From assembly GCA_049671305.1 (NCBI GenBank), contig JBATUR010000049.1, forward strand, positions 1 to 48,854: a stretch of DNA of 48,854 bases. The letters are read 5' to 3'. The position numbers and the translations under genes were made by a program. Origin of the DNA: CADCTM01 sp049671305 (GTDB taxonomy: Bacteria; Cyanobacteriota; Cyanobacteriia; Cyanobacteriales; Coleofasciculaceae). This document shows positions 1 through 8,317 of this stretch, piece after piece; position 1 is the stretch's first letter, and the number at the start of each line of letters is the position of its first letter. The notes below the pieces were generated by a model. The model was not told the DNA's origin. It saw only the letters and a program-made list of their open reading frames with translations, and made no database searches.

Positions 1-25
1 TTTCCTTGATAATTGTTATAAAGCT

Positions 26-1234
26 TTATTGAGTAAGCTGACTTGATAATTGATTAAGCTTACTCTTTGCTTGCAACAATAATTCTTGAGCTTTTAGATA
101 AGAAGTTGTACCATTTTGGACTTTTTCTAAATCATTAATAATTCCTTGAATTTGGCTAATAGTACGATTATGATCTACAGATTTAGCATCAGTGGGAATA
201 GAAGCTACTAAACTTTCAATTTGACTGTTTGCCTGTTCCAAAGCCTCTTTAGATTCTTGTTCTACTTTCCGTCGAGTTTGCACATTGCCCAAATTAGTTT
301 GGTATGTAGTTAGTAATTTTTGCGCTTCAACATAGTCTGGGTTGCCTACAGGTATTTCTTGAAGTCTGTCTATGGCTTGTGACCATAGGCTTTCAACTTG
401 TTGCCATTTATCGCTTGAATGAGGGGAATTTTGACCTTCTGTAGCAGCAGCAAAGGCAAATTGTTTAGCTGCTGTAATTAGTTTTCCATCCCTCGTTCTT
501 CCTGCTTTTAATTCTATAACTTTACCCTCCAATTGCTCATATTTAGATCGCAGTGAGGCAACTTCTTCATCTGGAGTACTTGAAGTATATGTGGTGTAAT
601 AATAGCTATTCTTACTACGGCGTTTCTTGCGACGTTTGGAAGGTTGTGTATAGACTTTTTCTAAAGAAGTAACAGTTGACGAAGTTGGTAGTTTATCTAA
701 ATGTATTTTCGCTTCTTTTAATTTATTTTCAGACAAGACCAAATCTGCTGGCGTAGCGACTTTGTTAACTAATTCTTCTGATTCTTCAAGTAGTACTGTT
801 GCCTTTTCAAAATGTTCCTCAGTACTCAGAGATGTAGCATCTTCTGAGTTGGAATTTTTTGATGCCACCGATTCGGAATCATTTGATAACATTATAATTA
901 GTCCTAACCCAATCGCTCCGCATCCTCCAACTAATAGTATGGAGACTCCTATCACTCCTAAAACGGCTAATTTAATTTGACCGAAGACACCTAGTGGACG
1001 GTTAGCTTTTGCAGCTTCTAATAGTGCTTTTTCACTAAAGTTTGGGTAAGTTGCGCTAACTAACGACTTTAAGTCTTCTAAATTTGCAGGAGTACTAGAG
1101 TTAGTTGAAGTTTTAAGTTTTTCCAACTCTTCCAAAAGCATTTTCTGCTCTAATTTTCCTAAAGCATCATTTTCAGAACACTTGCGAATTTCTTTTTTCA
1201 GAATTTTATAAGCGTGATCATTGAGACGTGCCAT
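26..1234 (-). CDS. Hypothetical one-pass membrane protein with coiled-coil C-terminal region
   Basis: I do not recognise a named family. The 402-residue product has a charged, helical N-terminal cytoplasmic-looking segment (about 1-85) and one strong hydrophobic segment (about 88-117) with a GG-rich core. A low-complexity Ser/Glu linker follows, then a basic patch rich in Lys and Arg with a run of Tyr (about 200-215). The C-terminal half is Gln/Glu/Lys-rich and probably alpha-helical. It carries the kind of spaced Trp/Ala/Leu pattern and 'IPxxxPxYxEAQ' motif seen in cyanobacterial membrane proteins of unknown role. The ATG at 1234 is the only reasonable start. The gene stands alone, with 273 bp of empty sequence upstream. 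It could be an envelope-organising protein, but nothing in the sequence gives a function. Confidence 0.7.
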   Translation of the reverse strand: MARLNDHAYKILKKEIRKCSENDALGKLEQKMLLEELEKLKTSTNSSTPANLEDLKSLVSATYPNFSEKALLEAAKANRPLGVFGQIKLAVLGVIGVSILLVGGCGAIGLGLIIMLSNDSESVASKNSNSEDATSLSTEEHFEKATVLLEESEELVNKVATPADLVLSENKLKEAKIHLDKLPTSSTVTSLEKVYTQPSKRRKKRRSKNSYYYTTYTSSTPDEEVASLRSKYEQLEGKVIELKAGRTRDGKLITAAKQFAFAAATEGQNSPHSSDKWQQVESLWSQAIDRLQEIPVGNPDYVEAQKLLTTYQTNLGNVQTRRKVEQESKEALEQANSQIESLVASIPTDAKSVDHNRTISQIQGIINDLEKVQNGTTSYLKAQELLLQAKSKLNQLSSQLTQ

Positions 1235-1507
1235 AAACTATACCAAACAACTATCTCTATTATTCCCACAGGTAGATGTTATTTGCCACATCAGGATAGA
1301 TTTTTTTTTGTGAGTATCAGCAGAAAGTAATTTGAGTATTAGTTATTTATGGTGACAAAATCTCATCCACAGGCAACTGCAAAGCTGCCTTGGAGTTAGA
1401 AGCAGCGACTTGTTTGCAGTCAATTATCAATTCCAGCCCCAAATTAGTATTTAAGACTGTACAAAAATCACCTTTTCCCCACCACAATTAATATTCGACA
1501 GCAAGTG

Positions 1508-2023
1508 CTAATAATTTTCCGGTTCAACATATCCTTGCATATTTTCCGGTTCAAATTGTCGCAGAATACGAGTTGCTTGCCGAGTTAAAGTTTCTGAACC
1601 TTTAACAACAATTAAATACTTGCCGGCATTGAGTCGATTGCGATAAGGTAAGGCATCACCACTACCACTAAGTAAGCCGATACCACCACCCACAAACAGG
1701 CTACCCATACCACCAGCAATGGCACCAAAAATTCCCCCAAGAATATGATTACCTATAGGACCGATAAATTCAATTAATTGTATTCCCGTTTGCAGATTAA
1801 AAGCATAGCCGGCAATAAATCCAAAGGGAATAATCCAATAAGCTAATTGATTTGTTTGCTTTTGTGCTACTTCGTTGGGGTCAATTAAACCAAATTCATC
1901 GGCACTTTTGTAACCCCGCCCCAAGATACTTACTTTGTCCATTGGTAAGCCTTCTTTTTCCAATGTCACATAAGCTTCTTCGGCTTCAATACGGTCTTGT
2001 AGTACGGCAATTAGGTAATTCAT
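1508..2023 (-). CDS. Glycine-zipper membrane protein, general-stress-protein-like
   Basis: 171 residues. The first 60 residues look like the soluble alpha/beta domain of general stress protein 17M-type proteins (a start like 'MNYLIAVLQDRIEAEEAY', followed by a short loop with GRGY). A hydrophobic glycine-rich segment follows (about 80-125) with GxxxG-type spacing, as in glycine-zipper membrane or pore-like proteins. The C-terminal 40 residues return to a soluble strand-helix pattern (YLIVVKG...). Such proteins are common in cyanobacteria and have no established biochemical role. The gene is divergent from serA, with a 387-bp spacer. The family name is inferred by resemblance only. Confidence 0.7.
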   Translation of the reverse strand: MNYLIAVLQDRIEAEEAYVTLEKEGLPMDKVSILGRGYKSADEFGLIDPNEVAQKQTNQLAYWIIPFGFIAGYAFNLQTGIQLIEFIGPIGNHILGGIFGAIAGGMGSLFVGGGIGLLSGSGDALPYRNRLNAGKYLIVVKGSETLTRQATRILRQFEPENMQGYVEPENY

Positions 2024-2410
2024 TGTTACTTGAGAATTTACTTTTATTAAAAGCGTAGCAGTATGAGTTGATGCTAGAGCGTCTTTGGCTTCATTGTTTT
2101 GTTATAGATATCCCCCCCCTGAGAAAAAAAAGTACTATGGAAGATCTCCTCAGCTTCCCAGATTAGCCCCAATGATCCAACCAAAAAGCCTGTCATTTTA
2201 GGCGCTAGTTGGGGCAAAACTTAAAATATTTACGACAAGTCGGGGTATGGCTACACCTTTACAGTTACAATTTCTACTGCGGTAAACTCTCTGTTCCTGG
2301 TGAGGCAACGGCACTGGTGTAATTTTTCCAATGCATTGAACCGTTGTTGCTCGGTGTTACTTAAAATACCAGAGTCTCCTGTCGTAGCCCATTTAACCCA
2401 TCTGGTGGTA
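2024..2410. other. Spacer between the divergent stress-type gene and serA
   Basis: No coding sequence is convincing here. An open frame continues upstream of serA to 2300, but its translation is Cys/His-rich and unlike any SerA N-terminus, so I treat it as leader. One inverted repeat is visible: GCCCCAA at 2166-2172 and TTGGGGC at 2209-2215, with a small inner GCCT/AGGC pair. It could fold in the serA leader. Promoters for both flanking genes must lie here, but I cannot place them with confidence. Confidence 0.5.
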
Positions 2411-3994
2411 ATGTCTAAGGTTCTTGTCTCCGATCCAATTGACCAAGCAGGTATCGATATCCTCTCCCAAGTTGCTCAGGTTGATGTCAAAACCAATCTG
2501 TCGCCAGAGGAATTAATCGCGATTATTTCAGAATATGATGCTTTGATGATTCGTTCTGGTACGCGCGTTACCAAAGAAATCATTGAAGCGGGTAAGCAAT
2601 TAAAAATTATTGGACGCGCTGGTGTGGGGGTTGATAATGTCGATGTCCCAGCGGCGACTCGTCAAGGTATTGTTGTTGTCAATTCTCCCGAAGGTAACAC
2701 GATCGCGGCGGCTGAACACGCGCTGGCAATGATGATGTCTTTGTCTCGCTATATCCCCGATGCCAATCAGTCGGTTAAAAGTAATCAATGGGATCGTAAA
2801 AGTTTTGTTGGCGCCGAAGTTTATAAAAAAACTCTGGGTGTTGTCGGTTTAGGGAAAATTGGTTCCCACGTGGCAACAGTCGCCCGCGCTATGGGCATGA
2901 AATTGCTGGCTTATGATCCGTTTATTTCCTTAGAACGTGCCGAGCAGTTAGGCTGTTTAATTGTAGAGATGGATGCGCTATTGCAGCAGTCGGACTACAT
3001 CACGCTGCATATGCCGAAAACGCCGGAAACTACCCATCTGATTAATGCGGCAGCGCTGGCGAAAATGAAGCCAACGGCACGAATTATCAATTGTGCTAGA
3101 GGTGGCATTATTGATGAGGCGGCGCTGTTTGAGGCGTTGCAGGCGGGTAAAATTGCCGGGGCGGCGCTGGATGTCTTTGAGTCGGAACCTTTGGGAGATT
3201 CGCCGTTGCGTACCCTAGGTAAGGAAATGGTGCTTACACCACACCTAGGAGCCTCGACAGCCGAAGCGCAGGTGAATGTTGCGATCGATGTTGCAGAGCA
3301 AATTCGAGATGTCTTGCTGGGCTTGCCAGCGCGGTCTGCGGTGAATATTCCGGGCTTGTCTCCCAATGTTTTGGAAGAGCTGAAGCCTTATATGCAGTTG
3401 GCAGAAACTCTGGGTAATTTGGTCGGGCAGTTATCCGGTGGACGGATAGAAATGTTGAATGTCCGTTTGCAGGGTGAGTTGGCAACGAATAATAGTCAGC
3501 CGTTGGTTGTGGCAGCGTTGAAGGGTTTGCTGTCTCAGGCACTGCGAGAACGAGTGAACTATGTCAATGCCAGTATTGAGGCGAAAGAACGGGGAATTCG
3601 GGTAATTGAGACGCGCGATGCCTCGATTCGCGATTATTCTGGGGGATCGTTGCATTTATCAGCGATCGGTTCTTTGGGTGAGCATTCGGTGACTGGTGCG
3701 CTGTTGAGTGATGGGGAAATTCATATTACTAATGTGGATGAGTTTCCGGTAAATGTGCCGCCGAGTCACTATATGTTGTTTACTCTACACCGCGATATGC
3801 CGGGAATTATTGGCAAAATCGGCTCGCTTTTGGGCAGTTTTAATGTCAATATTGCCAGTATGCAGGTCGGTCGCAAAATTGTGCGAGGTGACGCGGTGAT
3901 GGTTTTGAGTATTGATGACCCTTTACCAGAGGGAATTTTGTCGGAGATTACCAAGGTTCCGGGAATTCGGGATGCTTACACGGTAACGTTGTGA
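2411..3994 (+). CDS. serA: D-3-phosphoglycerate dehydrogenase
   Basis: SerA oxidises 3-phosphoglycerate to 3-phosphohydroxypyruvate with NAD+, the first step of phosphorylated serine synthesis in the cytosol. From the ATG at 2411 the product is 527 residues, the usual length for the long (type 1) cyanobacterial and plant enzymes. Visible features are the N-terminal substrate-domain motif GRAGVGVDNVDV (about 68-79), the NAD-binding GLGKIG (about 146-151), the catalytic-region LTPHLGAST (His near 280), an intervening ASB domain, and a C-terminal ACT domain (LHRDMPGIIGKIGSLLG) expected to bind the regulatory amino acid. A longer frame from 2300 exists but starts with unrelated sequence. prmA follows 111 bp downstream on the same strand and may be co-transcribed. 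Confidence 0.96.
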   Translation: MSKVLVSDPIDQAGIDILSQVAQVDVKTNLSPEELIAIISEYDALMIRSGTRVTKEIIEAGKQLKIIGRAGVGVDNVDVPAATRQGIVVVNSPEGNTIAAAEHALAMMMSLSRYIPDANQSVKSNQWDRKSFVGAEVYKKTLGVVGLGKIGSHVATVARAMGMKLLAYDPFISLERAEQLGCLIVEMDALLQQSDYITLHMPKTPETTHLINAAALAKMKPTARIINCARGGIIDEAALFEALQAGKIAGAALDVFESEPLGDSPLRTLGKEMVLTPHLGASTAEAQVNVAIDVAEQIRDVLLGLPARSAVNIPGLSPNVLEELKPYMQLAETLGNLVGQLSGGRIEMLNVRLQGELATNNSQPLVVAALKGLLSQALRERVNYVNASIEAKERGIRVIETRDASIRDYSGGSLHLSAIGSLGEHSVTGALLSDGEIHITNVDEFPVNVPPSHYMLFTLHRDMPGIIGKIGSLLGSFNVNIASMQVGRKIVRGDAVMVLSIDDPLPEGILSEITKVPGIRDAYTVTL

Positions 3995-4105
3995 TGGCTC
4001 ATGGTGTTGAGAAGAGGTTGGGGGTTCTTGCTAATTTGAGGCTTCATTCCCTTCTCAACACGGGCAAAATCCTCATGTTTGGTTCCGGGCACTCGGCACG
4101 AAAAT

Positions 4106-4999
4106 ATGGCAAATAGCTGGTGGGAAATTCAGATTCTCTGTGATCCAGATTTGGAAGATGTCATCTTCTGGCGTCTGGAGAAGTTTGGTTGTCGCGGAAT
4201 GTCTACGGAAGTTAAGGGATATTCTTTGTTGATCCGGACGCATTTGCCACAAATGCAGGCACAGTTGTTGGATTTAGCGGCGCTTTCGTTGTGGTTACGT
4301 CAGGATGCGCTGACGGTTGGGTTATCTGTGCCGGTGACGCAGTGGCATTTGATTGATGAGGAAGATTGGTCGAGTAGTTGGAAGCAATATTGGCAACCGC
4401 AAGAAATAGGCGATCGCTTTTTAATATACCCGGCATGGTTAGCGATTCCTGAACAATCAGAGCGACAATTGTTACGCCTCGATCCTGGTGCAGCTTTTGG
4501 TACTGGCAATCATCAGACGACGCAACTTTGCTTAGAAGCGCTGGAAATGCGAATTAGTGATGATAATAGCGACCAGGTGGTGGCTGATATTGGTTGCGGA
4601 TCGGGTATTCTTTCGATTGGTGCGTTGTTATTGGGGGCAAAAACTGTTTATGGTGTTGATACTGACCCTTTAGCGGTCAAAGCTGCTCGTAGCAACCGCG
4701 ACCTAAATGATATTAGCGCCCAACGTATGGTGGTAGAAAGAGGCAGTGTTGAGGTGTTGCCCAAGTTAATGGGGGGGAAACTTGTTGATGGAATTCTCTG
4801 TAATATTTTGGCAGAGGTAATTATTGATTTGATTCCAGAGATGAGTGCAATTGCTAGTCCCAAATGTTGGGGTATTATTAGTGGTATTTTGTTGGAACAA
4901 GTCAAGCCAATTGCTGATACTTTGGAGCAAAATGATTGGATTGTTGCGACTTTATGGAAGCGTCAAGATTGGTGTTGTTTTAATGTGAGGCGGTCTTGA
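4106..4999 (+). CDS. prmA: Ribosomal protein L11 methyltransferase
   Basis: PrmA uses S-adenosylmethionine to methylate ribosomal protein L11 in the cytosol. The 297-residue product has the N-terminal L11-recognition domain (about 1-110, beginning MANSWWEIQ), then a class I methyltransferase fold. Diagnostic segments are LDPGAAFGTGNHQTT, the SAM-binding motif I VADIGCGSGILSIGA, and CNILAEVI, the post-motif where many methyltransferases carry NxPxx. The ATG at 4106 fits the family start better than the in-frame ATG 27 bp upstream. The gene lies downstream of serA on the same strand and converges on the HicB-like gene, leaving only 12 bp between stop codons. Confidence 0.93.
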   Translation: MANSWWEIQILCDPDLEDVIFWRLEKFGCRGMSTEVKGYSLLIRTHLPQMQAQLLDLAALSLWLRQDALTVGLSVPVTQWHLIDEEDWSSSWKQYWQPQEIGDRFLIYPAWLAIPEQSERQLLRLDPGAAFGTGNHQTTQLCLEALEMRISDDNSDQVVADIGCGSGILSIGALLLGAKTVYGVDTDPLAVKAARSNRDLNDISAQRMVVERGSVEVLPKLMGGKLVDGILCNILAEVIIDLIPEMSAIASPKCWGIISGILLEQVKPIADTLEQNDWIVATLWKRQDWCCFNVRRS

Positions 5000-5011
5000 G
5001 GGTTGGTACTT

Positions 5012-5230
5012 TTAGGCAATTTGCAGTGTAATAGGTTCAGGGATAGATTCACCTTCTGTTTGCCAAGCTTCTAAGTACATTTCAATCACTTCTTCACCGT
5101 TATGAATTGCTTCGGAGCGAGTTTTGCCATGAGTGCAAGGCATAATAACGCGGTCGGCAAACTCTGGAATTGTGACTAGGAAAAGTTGATCTTCGTCAGA
5201 CCATTGAACTATCATGCTGTAGCGATTCAT
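5012..5230 (-). CDS. HicB-family antitoxin-like protein, apparently without a toxin partner
   Basis: 72 residues with the partial RNase-H-like fold of HicB antitoxins: strands YSMIVQWSDEDQLFLVTIPEF, then a 'G.TR.EAI.N..E.I..YL' helix, ending SIPEPITLQIA. Proteins of this kind usually neutralise a small HicA RNase toxin. HicA is typically about 60 residues with a conserved His, and no such frame is present on either side. Instead its ATG overlaps (ATGA) the stop of a 33-codon open stretch that lacks a normal start. In cyanobacteria single HicB-like genes are common and their role is unclear. The family call is good; antitoxin function is inference. Confidence 0.72.
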   Translation of the reverse strand: MNRYSMIVQWSDEDQLFLVTIPEFADRVIMPCTHGKTRSEAIHNGEEVIEMYLEAWQTEGESIPEPITLQIA

Positions 5231-5328
5231 GAATCCTCATCCTCTCTTAATTCTTCTAATTCATTTAATAACCGTGCCAACTGTTTTTCTAGAAAGCTTG
5301 TAATAATAGCTAATGCTTGATCATGGTG
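5227..5328 (-). pseudogene. Start-less open stretch overlapping the HicB-like gene, possible gene remnant
   Basis: Between the TetR stop and the HicB-like start, one minus-strand frame is open for 33 codons. It encodes a helical, Leu/Glu-rich tail (ending NELEELREDEDS) and stops in an ATGA overlap with the HicB-like ATG. That arrangement is typical of two translationally coupled genes. There is no ATG or GTG in the stretch and a stop codon lies directly upstream, so its 5' part seems to be missing. It may be the end of a lost partner gene, or simply fortuitous coding potential. Confidence 0.3.
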
Positions 5329-5896
5329 CTAGTCCGTCCCACAACAGTGAAATAGCATCAGCGATCGCATGATCAACCTTTGTTTTGGGTGCGCCAATTG
5401 TCTCGTACAAAGCAATGTTATGCAAGTAGGAAAGCAAAACATCGATAGCGCTAGTAATATTACTTTCTTTAACTCGTCCTAACTTTGATTCCTCAGTGAG
5501 ATAATCTTTCAGCTTTTCACTGAGTAGCATCGCGGGTACACTATGCCGTTTAAGAAAGGTTTGCATACTGAACGATGGATGACTGATCAGTATCAAAAAT
5601 ACTGGCATCACTTCACGGAAGTAATTAACAATTCCGAGACTTAAACATTCGAGGTTTTCGACTATATTCTCTTCTCCAATTTTGATAGAAAATATCGCCT
5701 CAAGTCGTGCCTCTGGTAACTTCATTGCCGCGAAAAAGAAATCTTCTTTTGTGCCAAAACGTTGATAAATTACAGCTTCAGAGATACCAGCTTGTTTAGC
5801 AATGTCTCGCGTAGAAGCATTTATACCTTCATAAAGAAAGACTGTACAAGCCACAGCGAGAATCTCTTCATCAGTAATTGTCTTGTTACGAGGCAT
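5321..5896 (-). CDS. TetR/AcrR-family transcriptional regulator
   Basis: 191 residues. The N-terminal 50 residues form the TetR helix-turn-helix: 'DEEILAVACTVFLYEGINAS TRDIAKQAGISEAVIYQRFG' (shown with a break) matches the family pattern, including the T-x-x-x-I-A-x-x-A-G-x-S core and the 'Y-x-x-F-x-x-K-E' end. The rest is the variable helical ligand-binding domain. The gene follows the Coq4-like gene by 47 bp on the same strand and may be co-transcribed with it, so autoregulation through a palindrome upstream of that gene is plausible. The ligand cannot be told from sequence. Confidence 0.9.
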   Translation of the reverse strand: MPRNKTITDEEILAVACTVFLYEGINASTRDIAKQAGISEAVIYQRFGTKEDFFFAAMKLPEARLEAIFSIKIGEENIVENLECLSLGIVNYFREVMPVFLILISHPSFSMQTFLKRHSVPAMLLSEKLKDYLTEESKLGRVKESNITSAIDVLLSYLHNIALYETIGAPKTKVDHAIADAISLLWDGLAP

Positions 5897-5945
5897 TAGA
5901 ATTGTGGTCAGTTTGAATCTATGTTAGTGCGATCGCTGCTCAACG

Positions 5946-6398
5946 CTAGATGACGATGCCGTGTTCACGACGAATATTATATAGTGATTGCTCTTTTAGT
6001 ATTGCAAGTTCTTCTAGAGCTAACCGCTTTTTCATGCCTAAGCATTTAATAATAATTGTAAAAATTTGTGGAAGGCAGCCAACCCAGATGCTAATTAATC
6101 TAAAGTGACCAATACCTGAAAGAACATTTTGATGTTCTCGGTTTGCAACAGCGCGATGCATCTCACCAACTTTTGCAGTTGTGCCAAAAATCATCCAGAC
6201 GTGTGCAGCAATTTCATCTTGAATTGTCGTGCCGCAGCCAAACAAGACATGAACTGCGTCGTGATGCTCAAACGTCTGCATCATTTCAGTTGATATTTGG
6301 ACGGCGGATATATCGCTTTTTTGCTCTTCTGCAGCACGTAGCTCTTGAATGGCTTCACGTAGAGTCATTGGGGAAGCTGGATCAAAATACTTGAGCAT
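5946..6398 (-). CDS. Coq4-like protein with complete HDxxH-x11-E motif
   Basis: 150 residues from the ATG at 6398, chosen because AGGAG lies at 6406-6410 with a 7-nt spacer. The frame is open 11 codons further up but without such a site. Residues 46-62 read HDAVH, then eleven residues, then Glu, which is exactly the HDxxH-x11-E metal motif of Coq4. Coq4 is a ubiquinone-pathway protein that in recent work acts in quinone-ring C1 decarboxylation/hydroxylation. Cyanobacteria make plastoquinone, not ubiquinone, so the substrate here is unknown. A hydrophobic stretch follows (about 100-120). It shares a likely transcript with the TetR gene downstream. Family assignment rests on the motif and length, not on a search. 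Confidence 0.6.
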   Translation of the reverse strand: MLKYFDPASPMTLREAIQELRAAEEQKSDISAVQISTEMMQTFEHHDAVHVLFGCGTTIQDEIAAHVWMIFGTTAKVGEMHRAVANREHQNVLSGIGHFRLISIWVGCLPQIFTIIIKCLGMKKRLALEELAILKEQSLYNIRREHGIVI

Positions 6399-6487
6399 AT
6401 TGATACTCCTTTTCTTTGAAAAGCCTAACAATTGAGTTAGCTAGGCAGATAACCTTACAAAAAATATCTTACGGCATCTCTGATAAA

Positions 6488-6501
6488 TAAGCAAGTGCTT
6501 A
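6488..6501. promoter_or_regulatory. Palindrome upstream of the Coq4-like/TetR pair, candidate operator
   Basis: TAAGCA-AG-TGCTTA is a perfect 6-2-6 inverted repeat about 90 bp upstream of the Coq4-like start. Surrounding bases (AAGCAAGTGCTTACTT) add partial symmetry. TetR proteins bind such short palindromes, and the regulator is encoded in the same transcription unit. Binding is inferred only. Confidence 0.35.
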
Positions 6502-6548
6502 CTTATGTATTCTGCTAGAGATTCTCAATAGAGCGATCGCGTCTTTCC

Positions 6549-7229
6549 CTACTTCGCCAACCCCTGCACAAATACATCATGCTCAAACACCACCAACCCT
6601 TCTTGCAAAACAGCTAAAACTTTCCCCATATTCCCACTCAACAAATTATTCACAGCCAACCACAAACCAGGAAAAACTAAACTCTTAATCACCCCATTTT
6701 CATCAATTGGTAATGATACATATTCCCCTTCTTGTAGATAAAACCAATCTAGTTTCTGCTCAAAAACTTGCCAAACAATATATTCTTTAATACCGTTACG
6801 ACGATAAGCTCGTTTCTTATCACCTAAATCAATAGCAGCACTACTCGCGGCAATTTCTGCCACCAACTCCGGTGCCCCTTCTATATAATCATCCTCACTC
6901 AGCCTTGCCTGTCCTCCAGCCTCAATCATCAATACAACATCGGGTTGAGGTTCATTATCTAAATCTAAACGCACGGTGGGTTCAATTCCTAACTCAACAC
7001 CAGGTGTGGCAAACTTATAATTGCCTAGCCAACCAATCAAATCTGCATGAGGTTGAGCATGACTTTTAAAACCTACGCTAGTAGTTATATAAACAATTCC
7101 TTCTATCAATTCAGCCTTCCTGAGATGAGGCATAGCATTATATCGGCGCTCAAATTCATAGCGATTTAAAGTATCGCCATTTTCCAGCGCTGGTACTGAC
7201 AAAGGTTGTTGAGGAGGTATTTTGACCAT
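6549..7229 (-). CDS. Uma2-family (DUF820) putative endonuclease
   Basis: 226 residues of the Uma2/DUF820 family, which is hugely expanded in cyanobacteria and belongs to the PD-(D/E)XK nuclease fold. Visible landmarks are the N-terminal 'LNRYEFERRY' helix, ELIEGIVY, the 'EPQPDVVLMI' strand carrying the PD, 'APELVAEIAASS' with the second acidic residue, and 'DKKRAYRRNGIKEYIVW', the conserved K-x-x-x-Y-x-x-x-G-x-x-E-Y-W-like helix. No physiological role is established for most members. The gene stands alone: 219 bp separate it from the cpcG3 end and 150 bp from the Coq4-like gene. Confidence 0.88.
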   Translation of the reverse strand: MVKIPPQQPLSVPALENGDTLNRYEFERRYNAMPHLRKAELIEGIVYITTSVGFKSHAQPHADLIGWLGNYKFATPGVELGIEPTVRLDLDNEPQPDVVLMIEAGGQARLSEDDYIEGAPELVAEIAASSAAIDLGDKKRAYRRNGIKEYIVWQVFEQKLDWFYLQEGEYVSLPIDENGVIKSLVFPGLWLAVNNLLSGNMGKVLAVLQEGLVVFEHDVFVQGLAK

Positions 7230-7448
7230 TGCTCTATAGTTGTAGAGTCAGATTTATTGCAAGAATATTCTTCGATCATATCGGCTATGACAAACTTCGA
7301 TATAACCCTCAAGCAAGAAGATATTCCTAAAAAATCAGCCTTTAATTAAAATTGGGTCTAGCTTCTACTCAAGAAACACCAACCTAAAAAATAGTAGGCA
7401 TTTTCTGAGAAGAAACTAAACCCAGTTAGTTATCTCCAAAATGAGATT

Positions 7449-8210
7449 TTAACGTTTGCCGCGATAAGGCACTTTGTTCAAGAAATCGATGTTAAACGAC
7501 GAGACTCCAGGCGGGTAATTGCGCTTGGTATTGACTGCCGACGCCATGTCGCGATACTTGCGGGGGTCGCCTTCTTGAAGTTGACGTTCTTGGTATTTGC
7601 GATCGTAGTACTTCTCGACAGTAAAGCGCCAGTCGGTCTTAACTGTACCCACAGTTTCGCGGTACTCTTCACCATAACGAGGAGTTACCAAGTTAATCGG
7701 ACGCCCTTCCATCCGCTTACGCTGATAAGGAACTGTAAAATCGCCAAAGGCTTCTGTATACTCATCACTATCAATCAAAGCATCAACAAAGCCAAAAAAG
7801 CCGAGAGTACCAATCTTAATTGACCAAGCAATCTCTTCTTCTTTGTTATAAGGCGCACGACCCAAGAAACGCTTTAGGCAAATTTCTACAAGTCGGTAGT
7901 TATTGTTGCATTCCACAACTAACTTATAAAATGCCTCAGACTTAGCAATACCACGCACAAAATCGCGCACAGTAATAGAACGATTCTTTAACTGAGATTC
8001 CAAATTCTTCTGACGGTTCACTTGCAAAACAGCGTGTTCGCTGTAAAGTTGGCGATAGATTGCACCAATCAAATCAAGAATTTCAGCAGGGGAATTGCTA
8101 TCTTCAATGCGATAGATGTACGGAGTATCTTCGTCTTCATCAGCGATACCGAAGCTACGAACCCTCATGTTTTGGGTCGTTGGTTTGTAATTAAGCAATG
8201 GCAATGCCAT
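7449..8210 (-). CDS. cpcG3: Phycobilisome rod-core linker, third copy
   Basis: 253 residues. CpcG proteins attach phycocyanin rods to the allophycocyanin core. The N-terminus MALPLLNYKPTTQNMRV is the CpcG signature, and the linker (PBS_linker_poly) domain spans about 20-190 with LESQLKNRSITVRDFVRGIA and FLGRAPYNKEEEIAWSIKI. The C-terminal 60 residues (basic, ending NKVPYRGKR) are the core-binding part and have no hydrophobic tail, so this is not the membrane-anchored CpcL type. It is the last gene of the operon, 107 bp beyond cpcG2. Compared with the other two copies it has the most divergent N-terminal and C-terminal regions. Confidence 0.93.
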   Translation of the reverse strand: MALPLLNYKPTTQNMRVRSFGIADEDEDTPYIYRIEDSNSPAEILDLIGAIYRQLYSEHAVLQVNRQKNLESQLKNRSITVRDFVRGIAKSEAFYKLVVECNNNYRLVEICLKRFLGRAPYNKEEEIAWSIKIGTLGFFGFVDALIDSDEYTEAFGDFTVPYQRKRMEGRPINLVTPRYGEEYRETVGTVKTDWRFTVEKYYDRKYQERQLQEGDPRKYRDMASAVNTKRNYPPGVSSFNIDFLNKVPYRGKR

Positions 8211-8317
8211 GTGAATATCTCCCTATGAACAGTATTTAAAACAATGATCGAGTTTTCAGTCGCGAGTGTTGATACTCTTTATTTAATTTGACCATGACGA
8301 GGAGCGCTTATGCCAAA

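Noticed and set aside
2300..2410. In-frame N-terminal extension of SerA
   Set aside because: The extra 37 residues are Cys/His-rich and unlike SerA. The ATG at 2411 gives the usual 527-residue enzyme.
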